NCBI GenBank assembly: GCA_964590515.1
Contig: CAZPZD010000044.1
Span: 1-19,209, forward strand
Origin: JADFRG01 sp964590515
GTDB lineage: Bacteria; Chloroflexota; Anaerolineae; Anaerolineales; E44-bin32
Length of the DNA: 19,209 nucleotides
Direction: 5' to 3'
Shown here: piece after piece, positions 1 through 7,923 of the stretch
How positions within the stretch are numbered: the stretch's first letter is position 1
How the letters are laid out: each line of letters begins with the position of its first letter
Position numbers and translations under genes: made by a program
The notes under the pieces: model-generated
Database searches by the model: none
Told to the model about the DNA's origin: nothing
The model's input: the letters and a program-made list of their open reading frames with translations, nothing else

Positions 1-628
1 GCTCATCCGCATTTTCCGTGTGGTGCCTTTGGGCACGGCTTCCGCCGACATCTCTATGCCTTTCGGCGCCCAACTAGTAATTAGACCTAATCCACCCAGT
101 ATAGCGTGTCACTCAAGGCGCTTATCTGGTGAAATTCCGGGAATGCACCCCCGCGGGGGATGTGTAGGGGATGGATTTGCATTAATACGGCGACACTGGG
201 TGTTTATGCAATGTAGGGTAGGACCGGGCCCGGCGCAGTTGGCGTCTCAGTCAATGGTGTAGTTTCTTTGTGATACCTCAGCTTTAACGAGTCGCGTGTT
301 AGCTCCTCAGTGCACTGGCGCCAGCCGGACCAGCAGAATCCGCGGCCACAGCCATACAAACCGATCTCAAGACAATCATGGAAACTACCCCCAGATCATC
401 CCTGGCGAAGACCTTGGAAAATCGCGGCTGAGCCCCAATGAGAGCCAAAACGTGACAAAATCACCCTGGCCCGAACACCAGGGCGGGCTGAACAGTTAGA
501 GGGAAATAATCAATGAACAAAGATGGTTACTCTCGAGCTCATACGCGGTTATGACAATCAGAATTCCCCTCTTGGGAGGTGTCCGTTCTGCGGAGCAGTG
601 GAGAAGAAACGGGCCAAACAGTTCGGAC
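1..628. other. Left-end stretch with no convincing gene
   Basis: I see no gene here. The open frames are short (80, 67 and 74 codons), resemble no family I know and lack a good ribosome binding site. The only structure I noted is a 12-bp self-complementary run CCCCCGCGGGGG at 148-159. The stretch looks less biased in base use than the neighbouring GC-rich genes. It lies downstream of the minus-strand gene ending at 629, so it may hold that gene's 3' end, but I found no clear terminator hairpin with a T tract. Confidence 0.5.
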
Positions 629-2872
629 CTACAACAAGGGGAGCTGCGGATCCTCGTGCCCAGGCGGATCCAGCACGAGCCGCTCCAGTAGATTGCCGCG
701 TTCGAGAGTCGTGTCTTCCGCCAGGCGGCGAACGTGCCGGAATTTGATGACTCGCGGCGCGCTCTCCAGCCAGCTCTGCAGCAGCGGGTCGCGCCGCGAT
801 TTCTCGGCCACCAGTCCAGCCCGACCTCCCGGGATAACGACCACGTCGATCCTCGGACCAGGAGCGGGCCCGCCTGGTCCAGCATGCCGGCGCATCGCGG
901 TGCCCAGCCTGGCAGATTCATCAACCCAGAAGCTGAATTGCTCCGCGCTGGTTCGGTCGGACCAGCGGATCGGGTCTGTTCCCTCAACCTCGAACCCCAA
1001 GCCACGGCCCAGCTCGGCCAGCAGGCTCAGGATCTGCTCACGATCCACCTGTCGGGCCTCGCCCCGATCCTCCTCCCGTAGGTTCCAGATCGCGCCGCCA
1101 GCCTCCGGAATGGCATAGGATCTCAGGCATGCCATCACCAGTCTGCGATCGGGAGTGAGCAGCCCAGGCAGCGCTTCGCACAGCCGTCGGTCGAGCTCCA
1201 GTGCGGAAATGCGATCCTGCTCGCGCAGAATGCCGAGCGCCAATCCCTCCACTCGGTCCGCCAATGGGAGACTGACGTCGGCGGGGTCACTCAGCCAATA
1301 GCGCCCAGTCTCTGGTTCAGCTCCCTTCCCGAGGTGTTCAAAGACCGACCGATCGGCGAGCACCTGATCGAAGTCCTCACCGATCGCCCCCAATGGAGTC
1401 CGGCTTTCGGTCCCCTGCGCTCTGGCCAGCAGGCGTCGGCTCGCAAGTTCCGACCAGGCCGCCTCGTGGGGCAGCTCATAGCTCGAAGGCTCGCCGCGTT
1501 CGGCCAGCGCGTGCTCCGCCGCCCGCTTCATGATCTGGGTGAGCTGGGCCGGTGCCGCGAGCTCGCCGGGTCCCCCATCCCACTCCCAAGTCAAGATCGC
1601 TTGGCCCTCAGCCGGGCGCAGCGCCCGCCCGGTCAGCCGGAAGCCCGCTCCATCAAACCCGGCCAAGGCAGCCGCCAGGAATCCCGGTTCGGCGTCCGGC
1701 ACCAGGCCCACTACTTGAACCTTGTCGCTGAGCGCCGGGCGCATCGCCCGCAAGGTCGTCTTAAGCGCGTCCGCATGCCAGGCCCAGTCGTAGCGCCGCC
1801 GGCGGAGTGCGGCCCTCACCGGGTCAGCCCCCTCCCGTCCCCACAGCCAGGCGGCCCACAGGGCGGAGAGGGTCCAGTAGGCCTGATTGGGACGCGGGAT
1901 CACGGTGAGGATCCGTTCCACCCGTCCGGCGGACAGCGCCTTGGCCAGCTCACGGACCGGCCCCTCGAAGAGCGTCACCCTGCCCGGCCGCAGGCTCGCC
2001 TCACCTTCCCACTCGACCAGCTCGACCCGGGATTCGCTCCCCGACCACTGCCCGACGGCCTGCTCCAACGCTCTCCAGGCGTTCGATTCCCGATAGCGCG
2101 GAGAGGCGGTCAGTTGCAGCGGGCGGATGCGTCCCTCCGGATACCCCCATAGGGCGTTGGTCTGATCGAGCATCACCAGCAGCAGAGCCCGGGCCGCCTC
2201 CATCCGTTCTCCCAGTTCGTGCTGCTGCAACTTGTTGAGCAAGGTCATGATGGCGTAGATCGCCCGCCCCGGATACACGCTTACGGCAGCCTCGGCATGC
2301 TCCCGATCCGGACTGCCCCGCGGTGCAAGCTGCTCGAGGGCAGTGGCATGCTGCAGGCTTTTCGCCCCATGCTCAAGCGATCGGCGTCGGTCTTCTGCAT
2401 TCGTCGGCTCTTCGACGGTGTGATTGCAGTGAGGACAAGCATAAAACTTCAGAACCGCCTCATTCTCTTCCCGGTCCCAGACGAAATACTCGGCCGAGAC
2501 CTCTCGCCCGCATCGTGAACAGCGAGTTTGGTACAGATCCAGCAGGAACGGTTCCAGCCGACCGCCGTCTTTCGCCGAGGCGGCCAGCCGAGAGAGCGCC
2601 GATTGGAGCTCGTCCAGCCCAAACGGGTTGAGGGTGTGGCGGAGTACGTATCGGGTGATTGGGTTATTTACCGCCACCAGCACCGAGCAGCCTTGCTGCG
2701 CGGCTTCCAGGGCGAGCCTCGGCGAGGCTCCAAAGGGGTCGAGCACCAGGCTACCTTGCATCCCGAACCGTTCGATGGCCAGGGCTACCGTGCCTTCTTC
2801 CAATGGAGGCAGGAAGCGCGCCAATGGGCCGGGACCCAACGCCGGTTTCCCTGGGAGGTACGGGATTTCCAT
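629..2872 (-). CDS. Methyltransferase-like protein with zinc ribbon (DUF1156/N6-adenine methylase-like, degenerate)
   Basis: A 747-residue protein starting at ATG 2872. Residues 42-70 look like the AdoMet-binding region of amino-type DNA methylases: DPFGAS at 45-50, where active enzymes read DPF(C/G)G(S/T)G, then a VLVAVNNP strand at about 64-71. A zinc ribbon follows, with CSRC at 118-121 and CPHC at 146-149. Where such methylases carry the catalytic DPPY, this protein has IPRPNQAYW at 325-333, followed by a WTLSALWAAWLWG helix like that after DPPY in DUF1156-type enzymes. The catalytic motif thus appears lost. The C-terminal third is charged and may hold a winged-helix-like part (about 540-600). 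Its segment RIDVVVIPG..GLVAEK at 674-691 weakly recalls a PD-(D/E)xK core; that is speculative. I recall similar proteins from Chloroflexota annotated as DNA methylases. It lies 80 bp downstream of a same-strand protease-like gene and has its own promoter-like site (2879-2884). Confidence 0.72.
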   Translation of the reverse strand: MEIPYLPGKPALGPGPLARFLPPLEEGTVALAIERFGMQGSLVLDPFGASPRLALEAAQQGCSVLVAVNNPITRYVLRHTLNPFGLDELQSALSRLAASAKDGGRLEPFLLDLYQTRCSRCGREVSAEYFVWDREENEAVLKFYACPHCNHTVEEPTNAEDRRRSLEHGAKSLQHATALEQLAPRGSPDREHAEAAVSVYPGRAIYAIMTLLNKLQQHELGERMEAARALLLVMLDQTNALWGYPEGRIRPLQLTASPRYRESNAWRALEQAVGQWSGSESRVELVEWEGEASLRPGRVTLFEGPVRELAKALSAGRVERILTVIPRPNQAYWTLSALWAAWLWGREGADPVRAALRRRRYDWAWHADALKTTLRAMRPALSDKVQVVGLVPDAEPGFLAAALAGFDGAGFRLTGRALRPAEGQAILTWEWDGGPGELAAPAQLTQIMKRAAEHALAERGEPSSYELPHEAAWSELASRRLLARAQGTESRTPLGAIGEDFDQVLADRSVFEHLGKGAEPETGRYWLSDPADVSLPLADRVEGLALGILREQDRISALELDRRLCEALPGLLTPDRRLVMACLRSYAIPEAGGAIWNLREEDRGEARQVDREQILSLLAELGRGLGFEVEGTDPIRWSDRTSAEQFSFWVDESARLGTAMRRHAGPGGPAPGPRIDVVVIPGGRAGLVAEKSRRDPLLQSWLESAPRVIKFRHVRRLAEDTTLERGNLLERLVLDPPGHEDPQLPLL

Positions 2873-2897
2873 GGATCGAGTATAAGGGACTCGATCC
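2873..2897. promoter_or_regulatory. Perfect 9-bp inverted repeat over the promoter (candidate operator)
   Basis: GGATCGAGT at 2873-2881 and its exact complement ACTCGATCC at 2889-2897 flank a 7-nt centre. The repeat encloses the minus-strand -10 (2879-2884) and abuts the ATG at 2872. The geometry suits a dimeric transcription factor that would block RNA polymerase. No regulator gene adjoins it in the window, so the binding protein is unknown. Confidence 0.5.
2879..2884 (-). promoter_or_regulatory. -10 element for the methyltransferase-like gene, probably leaderless
   Basis: On the minus strand TATACT lies 6 nt before the ATG at 2872, so transcription would start at or next to the start codon. 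There is no Shine-Dalgarno sequence, which fits a leaderless mRNA. No good -35 hexamer is visible at normal spacing, so activation by a bound factor is possible. Confidence 0.5.
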
Positions 2898-2952
2898 GGA
2901 TGAAGGAAGAGTTCGAGCGGCCGGCGGATCTGGCGGGTGGCCGGTTAGGAGC

Positions 2953-4218
2953 TCAATCAGGCAGCGCCGCGAATAAGTCGTCGGTGCTGCTCATCCAGGC
3001 GACCTGACGGAGAAATATGATCGGATCCCCAACAATCTCCCAGAGCCGGCGCACGGCCTCGCCTACCGGATCATCGCCTGCCGCCCCGCCGGGGACATCG
3101 GCGTAGGCACCATAGAAAGCAAAGTAGGCCTGGTTGATGCGGCGGAGGTGGCGGAAACCGTGCTCCCAGAAGACCCTCCGCCGGGCCTCCATATAGGCTT
3201 CTGCCTCCTCAATCTGCCCCTGCGTGAGCAACGCGTCGACCTGCTCACGGGTTTCTCTCATTTCGATTTGGAAGTCAAACACAGGCACAGGTGGCTCGCC
3301 GATCTGCGGAATGGGGGGGAACTGCGGCGGCGGGGGAGGCACATGCTCGGGGTAGTAGCGGGCCAGCACTTCTCTCCCGATCTCCTGCCCGACCAGGCTA
3401 GCAACGGTTTCATTGAAAGTTCGCAGCTCGGCCGAGCGGTTGTAACCGAAGCCTAGCGGACGCAGCGCCAGGTAGTGATGCACCCACTCATGCACGACGG
3501 TCTCAACCACCCAATTCACAGCCGTGGTCTCCATCACCATCGTGGGATAGGTCGAAAGCCCCCCGATCCCGACCACCAGAGCCGAGACCTCCAGCCCTCG
3601 CTCTACCTGGGATTCCAGATCGATCTGTTGCTCGAGGCTGAGCTCGGGCACCAATTGAATGTTTGCATCCTGGCGGATAACCTCCCGGGGTGATACCACC
3701 AAGGCCCAGGGCAGGCCTGAGAACCGAAACGACACCGGGGGAAACAGCGCGGGCCCCCATCCGACTCCCAGGTCATCCAGCACTGCAGCGACGTTCTCCT
3801 GCAGGACCGATTCGGCCAGCGGCCGCCGATTCTCCAGTCGCCCGCGGGTTTCCTCCCATTCAACCTCTATGGCTCGGGCAGCTCGCTGCGGGTCGGCCAG
3901 ATTGGGATCGGCGAGGATCGCTTCCAGCTCGCCCCTCAGCCGGGCGGTCTCCCCAACCAACTGCACATACTCCAGAACCAGGTTTTTGCGTTCCAGCTCG
4001 GTCAGATAGCTGGCGGGCCGGAGGGCGGAGACCTCAAACTTTTCAAGGAGTGACACACTCGTCCAGCGGACGTAATCAAACTCCACCGCCCGGGTGAACC
4101 GACGCACCTGATCGCTGCGGTTGAGCGCGATCGCGGCGCTCCCACCGAGCAGCAGCGGTGCGGCCAGCAAGATCAGCGCCAGCGCTAGCCACTGCCCGAT
4201 CCGTCCGAGCCTGGTCAT
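2953..4218 (-). CDS. Membrane-anchored putative zinc metalloprotease (HEWVH)
   Basis: A 421-residue protein starting at ATG 4218. A hydrophobic segment at about 9-32 is a signal anchor, placing the rest outside the cytoplasm. HEWVHHYL at 243-250 fits the HExxH zinc-protease motif (H243, E244, H247). NETVA at 269-273 fits the NExxA helix of gluzincins, offering E270 as third zinc ligand. A proline-rich stretch (about 294-312) separates the catalytic part from a charged C-terminal helical region. The arrangement recalls the Aminopep (DUF2265) group of putative aminopeptidases, but I am not certain of family and the substrate is unknown. TAAGAT at 4225-4230 on the minus strand is 6 nt before the ATG, and no Shine-Dalgarno is present, so the mRNA may be leaderless. 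The next minus-strand gene follows after 80 bp. Confidence 0.75.
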   Translation of the reverse strand: MTRLGRIGQWLALALILLAAPLLLGGSAAIALNRSDQVRRFTRAVEFDYVRWTSVSLLEKFEVSALRPASYLTELERKNLVLEYVQLVGETARLRGELEAILADPNLADPQRAARAIEVEWEETRGRLENRRPLAESVLQENVAAVLDDLGVGWGPALFPPVSFRFSGLPWALVVSPREVIRQDANIQLVPELSLEQQIDLESQVERGLEVSALVVGIGGLSTYPTMVMETTAVNWVVETVVHEWVHHYLALRPLGFGYNRSAELRTFNETVASLVGQEIGREVLARYYPEHVPPPPPQFPPIPQIGEPPVPVFDFQIEMRETREQVDALLTQGQIEEAEAYMEARRRVFWEHGFRHLRRINQAYFAFYGAYADVPGGAAGDDPVGEAVRRLWEIVGDPIIFLRQVAWMSSTDDLFAALPD

Positions 4219-4308
4219 TTCCGCATCTTATCAGGAACCGATCGGGTAAGCGGCAAGCTAGCCCAAACCAGGTGAGGCCGTGCCCTGAAACGGTCGGAAG
4301 GGTCGCTG

Positions 4309-4317
4309 TGCTATAAT
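4309..4317 (+). promoter_or_regulatory. Extended -10 promoter upstream of the epimerase operon
   Basis: TG at 4309-4310, one base, then a perfect TATAAT at 4312-4317 makes an extended -10 element. This explains the lack of a recognisable -35. It would start an RNA near 4324 that includes the hairpin at 4327-4345. A second weaker -10-like TACAAT lies at 4350-4355, 17 nt before the ATG. Confidence 0.6.
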
Positions 4318-4326
4318 CCGCGGGCT

Positions 4327-4345
4327 CGGGACCCGCTGGGTCCCG
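4327..4345 (+). promoter_or_regulatory. Stable hairpin in the epimerase leader
   Basis: CGGGACCC (4327-4334) and GGGTCCCG (4338-4345) pair perfectly over 8 bp around a 3-nt loop. No T tract follows, so it is not a standard terminator. It would sit near the 5' end of an mRNA begun at the extended -10 promoter and could stabilise the transcript or bind protein. It could also act as a DNA operator, since it is palindromic. Confidence 0.4.
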
Positions 4346-4372
4346 TGCCTACAATACCCCCTACTCTTCCCC

Positions 4373-5311
4373 ATGAATTTCCTAGTCACAGGCGCCGCCG
4401 GTTTCCTTGGGTCCGCGCTTGCCAATCGACTCGTCCGGGAAGGGCACCAGGTTCGGGGCCTGGACGACCTCTCGTCCGGGGACCCCGGCCGGCTGGCTCC
4501 AGATGTGCTCTTTACCCGCGGCGACGTAACCGACCGACCCAAGCTCTGGACCCTGTTGCAAGACGTTGACTGCGTATACCACCTGGCCGCCCGGGTTTCG
4601 GTACCGGAATCAGTTCTGTATCCCCGAGAATACAACGCGGTGAATGTCGGCGGGACGGTCAGCGTCATGGAAGCGATGCGAGACGTCGGGGTCATGCGGG
4701 TAGTGTTGGCCTCGTCAGGCGCAATCTACGGAGACCGACAGGAACAACCGCTGAGCGAGGACACTGCTCCGGATCCTCGCTCCCCTTATGCGGTTTCCAA
4801 GCTGGCTGCGGAGTACTACGTCCGCACGATCGGATCGTTGTGGGGGATCGAGACCGTGGTGCTGAGGGTGTTCAATGCCTACGGCCCCGACCAACCGCTC
4901 CCGGCCGCCCACGCCCCGGTGATCCCGCACTTTCTGCGCCGGACCGTGCGGGGTGGCACGCTGGTCATCCATGGGAAGGGCGAGCAGACTCGGGATTTCG
5001 TCTTCATCACCGATGTCATCGAAGCACTGGTGTCGGCCGCCTCTGCCCCAACCATCAATCGTGCGGTGATCAACATCGGAAGCGGGGTCGAGACCAGCAT
5101 TCGAGACCTCGCCCAGTTAGTGCTGGAAGCAGTGGGAACCAGCGCAGAGTGGTTGTACAAAGAAGATCAAGATCCGGGGAGCTCCCGGATGTGCGCCGAT
5201 ATCCGCCAGGCCCGCGCCAAGCTCGGCTATCGCCCGCAAGTCACGTTGCGGGAAGGACTGGCGCGCACGATCGCCAAGGACCCGCGCCTCCAGCCGGTTC
5301 CGGTTGAATAA
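4373..5311 (+). CDS. NAD-dependent sugar-nucleotide epimerase/dehydratase (UDP-glucose 4-epimerase-like)
   Basis: A 312-residue extended short-chain dehydrogenase. The Rossmann glycine motif TGAAGFLG is at 6-13, the acidic ribose-binding pair DD at 31-32, SSGAIYG at 114-120 and the catalytic YAVSK at 139-143. RDFVFITDV at 207-215 is the conserved substrate-side motif of this family. Such enzymes interconvert UDP- or other nucleotide-activated sugars in the cytoplasm for polysaccharide or glycan synthesis. The exact sugar cannot be read from sequence, and GalE, a UDP-glucuronate epimerase relative or a dehydratase all remain possible. The ATG has no Shine-Dalgarno sequence. Its TAA stop (5309-5311) runs directly into the reading frame of the DNA glycosylase, so the two are probably co-transcribed. 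Confidence 0.9.
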   Translation: MNFLVTGAAGFLGSALANRLVREGHQVRGLDDLSSGDPGRLAPDVLFTRGDVTDRPKLWTLLQDVDCVYHLAARVSVPESVLYPREYNAVNVGGTVSVMEAMRDVGVMRVVLASSGAIYGDRQEQPLSEDTAPDPRSPYAVSKLAAEYYVRTIGSLWGIETVVLRVFNAYGPDQPLPAAHAPVIPHFLRRTVRGGTLVIHGKGEQTRDFVFITDVIEALVSAASAPTINRAVINIGSGVETSIRDLAQLVLEAVGTSAEWLYKEDQDPGSSRMCADIRQARAKLGYRPQVTLREGLARTIAKDPRLQPVPVE

Positions 5312-5361
5312 TCAAGATCGACCGGCTTCGATACTCTCGCCGCGACTTCACTCTTCCAACC

Positions 5362-5961
5362 TTGGAAGTCTGCCGCCGCCTCATGGGTCAGCTGCTGGTG
5401 CGGCTGGAGCCAGACGGCAGCCGGGTCTCCGGCCTGGTGGTGGAAGCCGAGGCCTATGTTGGCCAGGATGACCTCGGGTGCCATGCCACCGTCGGCCGGA
5501 CTGCCCGCAACCAAGTCATGTGGGGCCCTCCCGGGCATGCCTACGTGTATTTCACCTACGGGATGCACTGGATGCTCAACCTGGTAACGGAGGCAGCACC
5601 CTTTCCTGCTGCGGTTCTGCTCCGGGCGATTCTGCCCTGTGAGGGCCGGGCCCGAATGCAGCGGCGACGGTCCGCTTGGCGTCGGGGCCGTGGCTCTTCC
5701 CCCGGTAGTGGGCTGCGGCTTGCTGACGGCCCGGCCAAGCTTTGCCAGGCGCTGGGCTTGAACGGCCGGTGGAACGGCTACGATCTATGTGGCCGGGGCG
5801 CAAAGTTGTTCATTGAGCGGCGGCCAGCGGTCGCGACCGTAACCACCAGCCCGCGGGTCGGGTTGAATCAGATATCTGAGCCGTGGAAGAGTATCCCCTG
5901 GCGCTTCCAGGTGCCGGAGCTGGATCATCCCAGGCTGCTCGCCCAGGAGGGAATCTCATGA
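5362..5961 (+). CDS. DNA-3-methyladenine glycosylase (AAG/MPG family), start probably upstream
   Basis: It removes alkylated purines such as 3-methyladenine and hypoxanthine, leaving abasic sites for base-excision repair. Numbered from the TTG at 5362, EAEAYVGQDD (28-37) matches the family motif with the catalytic glutamate (E30). RTARNQVM (46-53), HAYVYFTYGMH (59-69) and DGPAKLCQALG (122-132) follow as in AAG. The first standard start leaves only seven residues before the LMG helix, whereas family members begin 10-20 residues earlier with a conserved Phe. That missing part is encoded upstream in frame (F at 5347-5349) in a frame open from 5308, but it contains only ATA or ATC as possible starts. 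ATC at 5311 overlaps the epimerase stop in a TAATC junction. The stop overlaps the fabI start (ATGA). Confidence 0.88.
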   Translation: MEVCRRLMGQLLVRLEPDGSRVSGLVVEAEAYVGQDDLGCHATVGRTARNQVMWGPPGHAYVYFTYGMHWMLNLVTEAAPFPAAVLLRAILPCEGRARMQRRRSAWRRGRGSSPGSGLRLADGPAKLCQALGLNGRWNGYDLCGRGAKLFIERRPAVATVTTSPRVGLNQISEPWKSIPWRFQVPELDHPRLLAQEGIS

Positions 5962-6752
5962 CGCTGTTGACCGGAAAGCGGGCCCTGATCTTCGGAGTGG
6001 CGAATGACCACTCGATCGCCTGGGGAATTGCGCGGGCATTGCACGAACATGGGGCTGAGCTGGCCTTCTCCTACGCCAGCCCGATGCTTGAACGGCGGGT
6101 CCGTCCGCTGGCCGAATCGGTCGGCTCATCGTTCGTCGAGTTGTGTGACGTTACGGACGACAGCCAGATCGAGGCCGTGTTTGCCAAGGCCGGCGACCAA
6201 TTCAAGCAGCTCGACATTCTGGTCCATGCGATCGCATTCGCCAATCGAGAAGATCTGGAAGGGAGTTTCTACAAAACCGGCCGGGAAGGCTTCCGGATCG
6301 CGATGGACGTCAGTGTTTATTCCTTTGTTGCTCTGGCCCGAGCAGCTCAGGCTATGATGCCGGACGGAGGTTCGATGCTGACCCTCACCTATTACGGCGG
6401 GCAAAAGGTCGTAGCCAACTACAACGTCATGGGGGTAGCCAAGGCGGCCCTGGAGGCGGCAACCCGCTACCTGGCCTCAGACCTGGGTCCCAAAGGCATC
6501 CGGGTCAATGCCATCTCGGCCGGACCGGTCCGGACTCTCTCGGCAGCCGGTGTGGGAGGCTTCAAATCCATGTATCGCGAATTTGCCGAGATCGCACCGA
6601 TGCGCCGCCAAATTTCGGCCGAGGACGTCGGCGGAGCAGCCGTCTGGCTGGCCTCTGATCTTGCCCGCAATGTCACCGGGGAAATCTTGTTCGTCGACTC
6701 TGGGTACAATATCCTGGGAGTCCCATCACTCGATGCAACAAACCGGACCTGA
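5958..6752 (+). CDS. fabI: Enoyl-[acyl-carrier-protein] reductase (NADH), FabI
   Basis: It catalyses the last reduction of each fatty-acid elongation cycle, converting trans-2-enoyl-ACP to acyl-ACP with NADH, in the cytoplasm. The 264-residue length is typical. The FabI cofactor motif GVANDHSIAWGIA is at 13-25, LTYYG at 143-147 and the catalytic Tyr/Lys pair as YNVMGVAK at 155-162 (Y155, K162), with the six-residue gap diagnostic of FabI within the SDR family. The C-terminal GEILFVDSGYNILG also fits. The start is ATG 5958, with GGAGG at 5946-5950 spaced 7 nt away; it overlaps the glycosylase stop by 4 nt. The last 20 nt overlap the diguanylate cyclase gene. FabI is the target of triclosan and isoniazid-type inhibitors. 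Confidence 0.96.
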   Translation: MTLLTGKRALIFGVANDHSIAWGIARALHEHGAELAFSYASPMLERRVRPLAESVGSSFVELCDVTDDSQIEAVFAKAGDQFKQLDILVHAIAFANREDLEGSFYKTGREGFRIAMDVSVYSFVALARAAQAMMPDGGSMLTLTYYGGQKVVANYNVMGVAKAALEAATRYLASDLGPKGIRVNAISAGPVRTLSAAGVGGFKSMYREFAEIAPMRRQISAEDVGGAAVWLASDLARNVTGEILFVDSGYNILGVPSLDATNRT

Positions 6753-7899
6753 ATCGCTGATCGACCGCGTTCGGGCAAGTCTGCTCCCCAGGATCGAACC
6801 GGAATTGCGGGCGCCCCGGGCCAGCCTCGCCCGGACCATTGTTCTGGTGCAGTTTGTTGTGCTCGCGTTCTGGGGGATCGCCCTCTTGGTGTTCTCCAGC
6901 CTGAGGCCGGAGGCGCGGGTCACCCTCGACCTTGCGGCAATCGCCGCGCTTGCCGTGAGCGGTGCCGCGGCTCTCTCGTTGGCCAATCGCGGCTTGGTGA
7001 GAACGGCCGGGTACTTGATCTCATTCTCGGCATTCGCGGTCGTCGCGGTCGGGACCTTCCTGATTCCTCAAAACTTCACGCTCATCGCGGTTGCCTTCCT
7101 GCTGCCGGTTCTCATCTCGGGAGCGGTCATCGGCGGTTGGACCCCACTCCTCTTCGCGTCCGCCGCCATCCTCACCAACACGACCGCGGTCGTCACGGCC
7201 GCCGACCGGGGCGTGGCGGCCGTTGCGCAAAACCAGACCTGGACCCTGATCTACCTGGTGACTCATTCGCTGGTGTCCTTGGCCGCGGCCCTGATCTCCA
7301 ACTCCCTATCCGAGCAGATTCAGAAAACTATCGGAAGCCTACACCGACAAGCCGATCAACTGGTAAAGATCGCCCATACCGACCCGCTGACCGCGCTCGC
7401 GAATCGGCGACACCTCTTCGAGCGCCTGGAAAGCGAGTTCTCTCGGGCCCAACGTTACCGACGGCCCTTCTGCCTGCTGTATATCGACATGGACAGCTTC
7501 AAGGCCATCAACGATCAGTTCGGGCACTTGTTTGGCGACGAGATCCTGCGCGGATCGGCCCGCGCTATGCAGGCCGTGCTTCGGGCCACAGATTTACTGG
7601 CCCGCATCGGCGGCGATGAATTTGCAGTGCTGCTGCCCGAGACCGATCTGGTCGGCGCCGAACACGTGGCAAACAAACTGCGAAAGGCCCTGACAGCCTA
7701 CGGAAGCCAGCTGAGCCCTTCGTTGCCCACTACTCTCACCTTGTCGATCGGAGTCGGTCAGATCGGCGACGACGATGACGCGATCGAGGATATCCTCTCG
7801 CGGGCCGACAAGGCCCAATACCTGGCCAAGTCCTCCGGCAAGGCACTGACCCGCACCCAGCACGACCTGCGCGCCCCGACCCCGATCGAGCAGGCTTAG
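6733..7899 (+). CDS. Membrane diguanylate cyclase (GGDEF domain)
   Basis: A 388-residue protein that should make the second messenger c-di-GMP from two GTP. The N-terminal half (about 34-190) contains six predicted membrane helices, an apparent MASE-like sensor region of unknown ligand. A short linker helix leads to the GGDEF domain (about 205-372): HTDPLTALANRR at 215-226, the metal-binding IDMDSFKAIND at 251-261 and the active-site GGDEF at 293-297. The inhibitory I-site RATD (284-287) lies exactly five residues ahead, so feedback inhibition by c-di-GMP is expected. I place the start at ATG 6733, inside the end of fabI (20-nt overlap), with GGGAG at 6716-6720; upstream in-frame codons read through fabI in another frame. 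The overlap suggests coupled translation with fabI. Confidence 0.93.
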   Translation: MQQTGPESLIDRVRASLLPRIEPELRAPRASLARTIVLVQFVVLAFWGIALLVFSSLRPEARVTLDLAAIAALAVSGAAALSLANRGLVRTAGYLISFSAFAVVAVGTFLIPQNFTLIAVAFLLPVLISGAVIGGWTPLLFASAAILTNTTAVVTAADRGVAAVAQNQTWTLIYLVTHSLVSLAAALISNSLSEQIQKTIGSLHRQADQLVKIAHTDPLTALANRRHLFERLESEFSRAQRYRRPFCLLYIDMDSFKAINDQFGHLFGDEILRGSARAMQAVLRATDLLARIGGDEFAVLLPETDLVGAEHVANKLRKALTAYGSQLSPSLPTTLTLSIGVGQIGDDDDAIEDILSRADKAQYLAKSSGKALTRTQHDLRAPTPIEQA

Positions 7900-7923
7900 C
7901 CCGCGGCCTCCCCAAACCCGCTG

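Noticed and set aside
148..159. CCCCCGCGGGGG palindrome as a terminator or origin element
   Set aside because: There is no loop, no T tract and no repeated copies; in GC-rich DNA a single such run can arise by chance.
523..747. Plus-strand frame containing GRCPFCGAVEKK, a zinc-finger-like CxxC
   Set aside because: It has only one CxxC, runs into the antisense of the 747-residue gene, has no family resemblance beyond these residues and no ribosome site.
1334..2152. 272-codon plus-strand frame
   Set aside because: It lies wholly antisense to the methyltransferase-like gene, is low-complexity and rich in Arg, Pro and Gly, and matches no family; it is a by-product of high GC.
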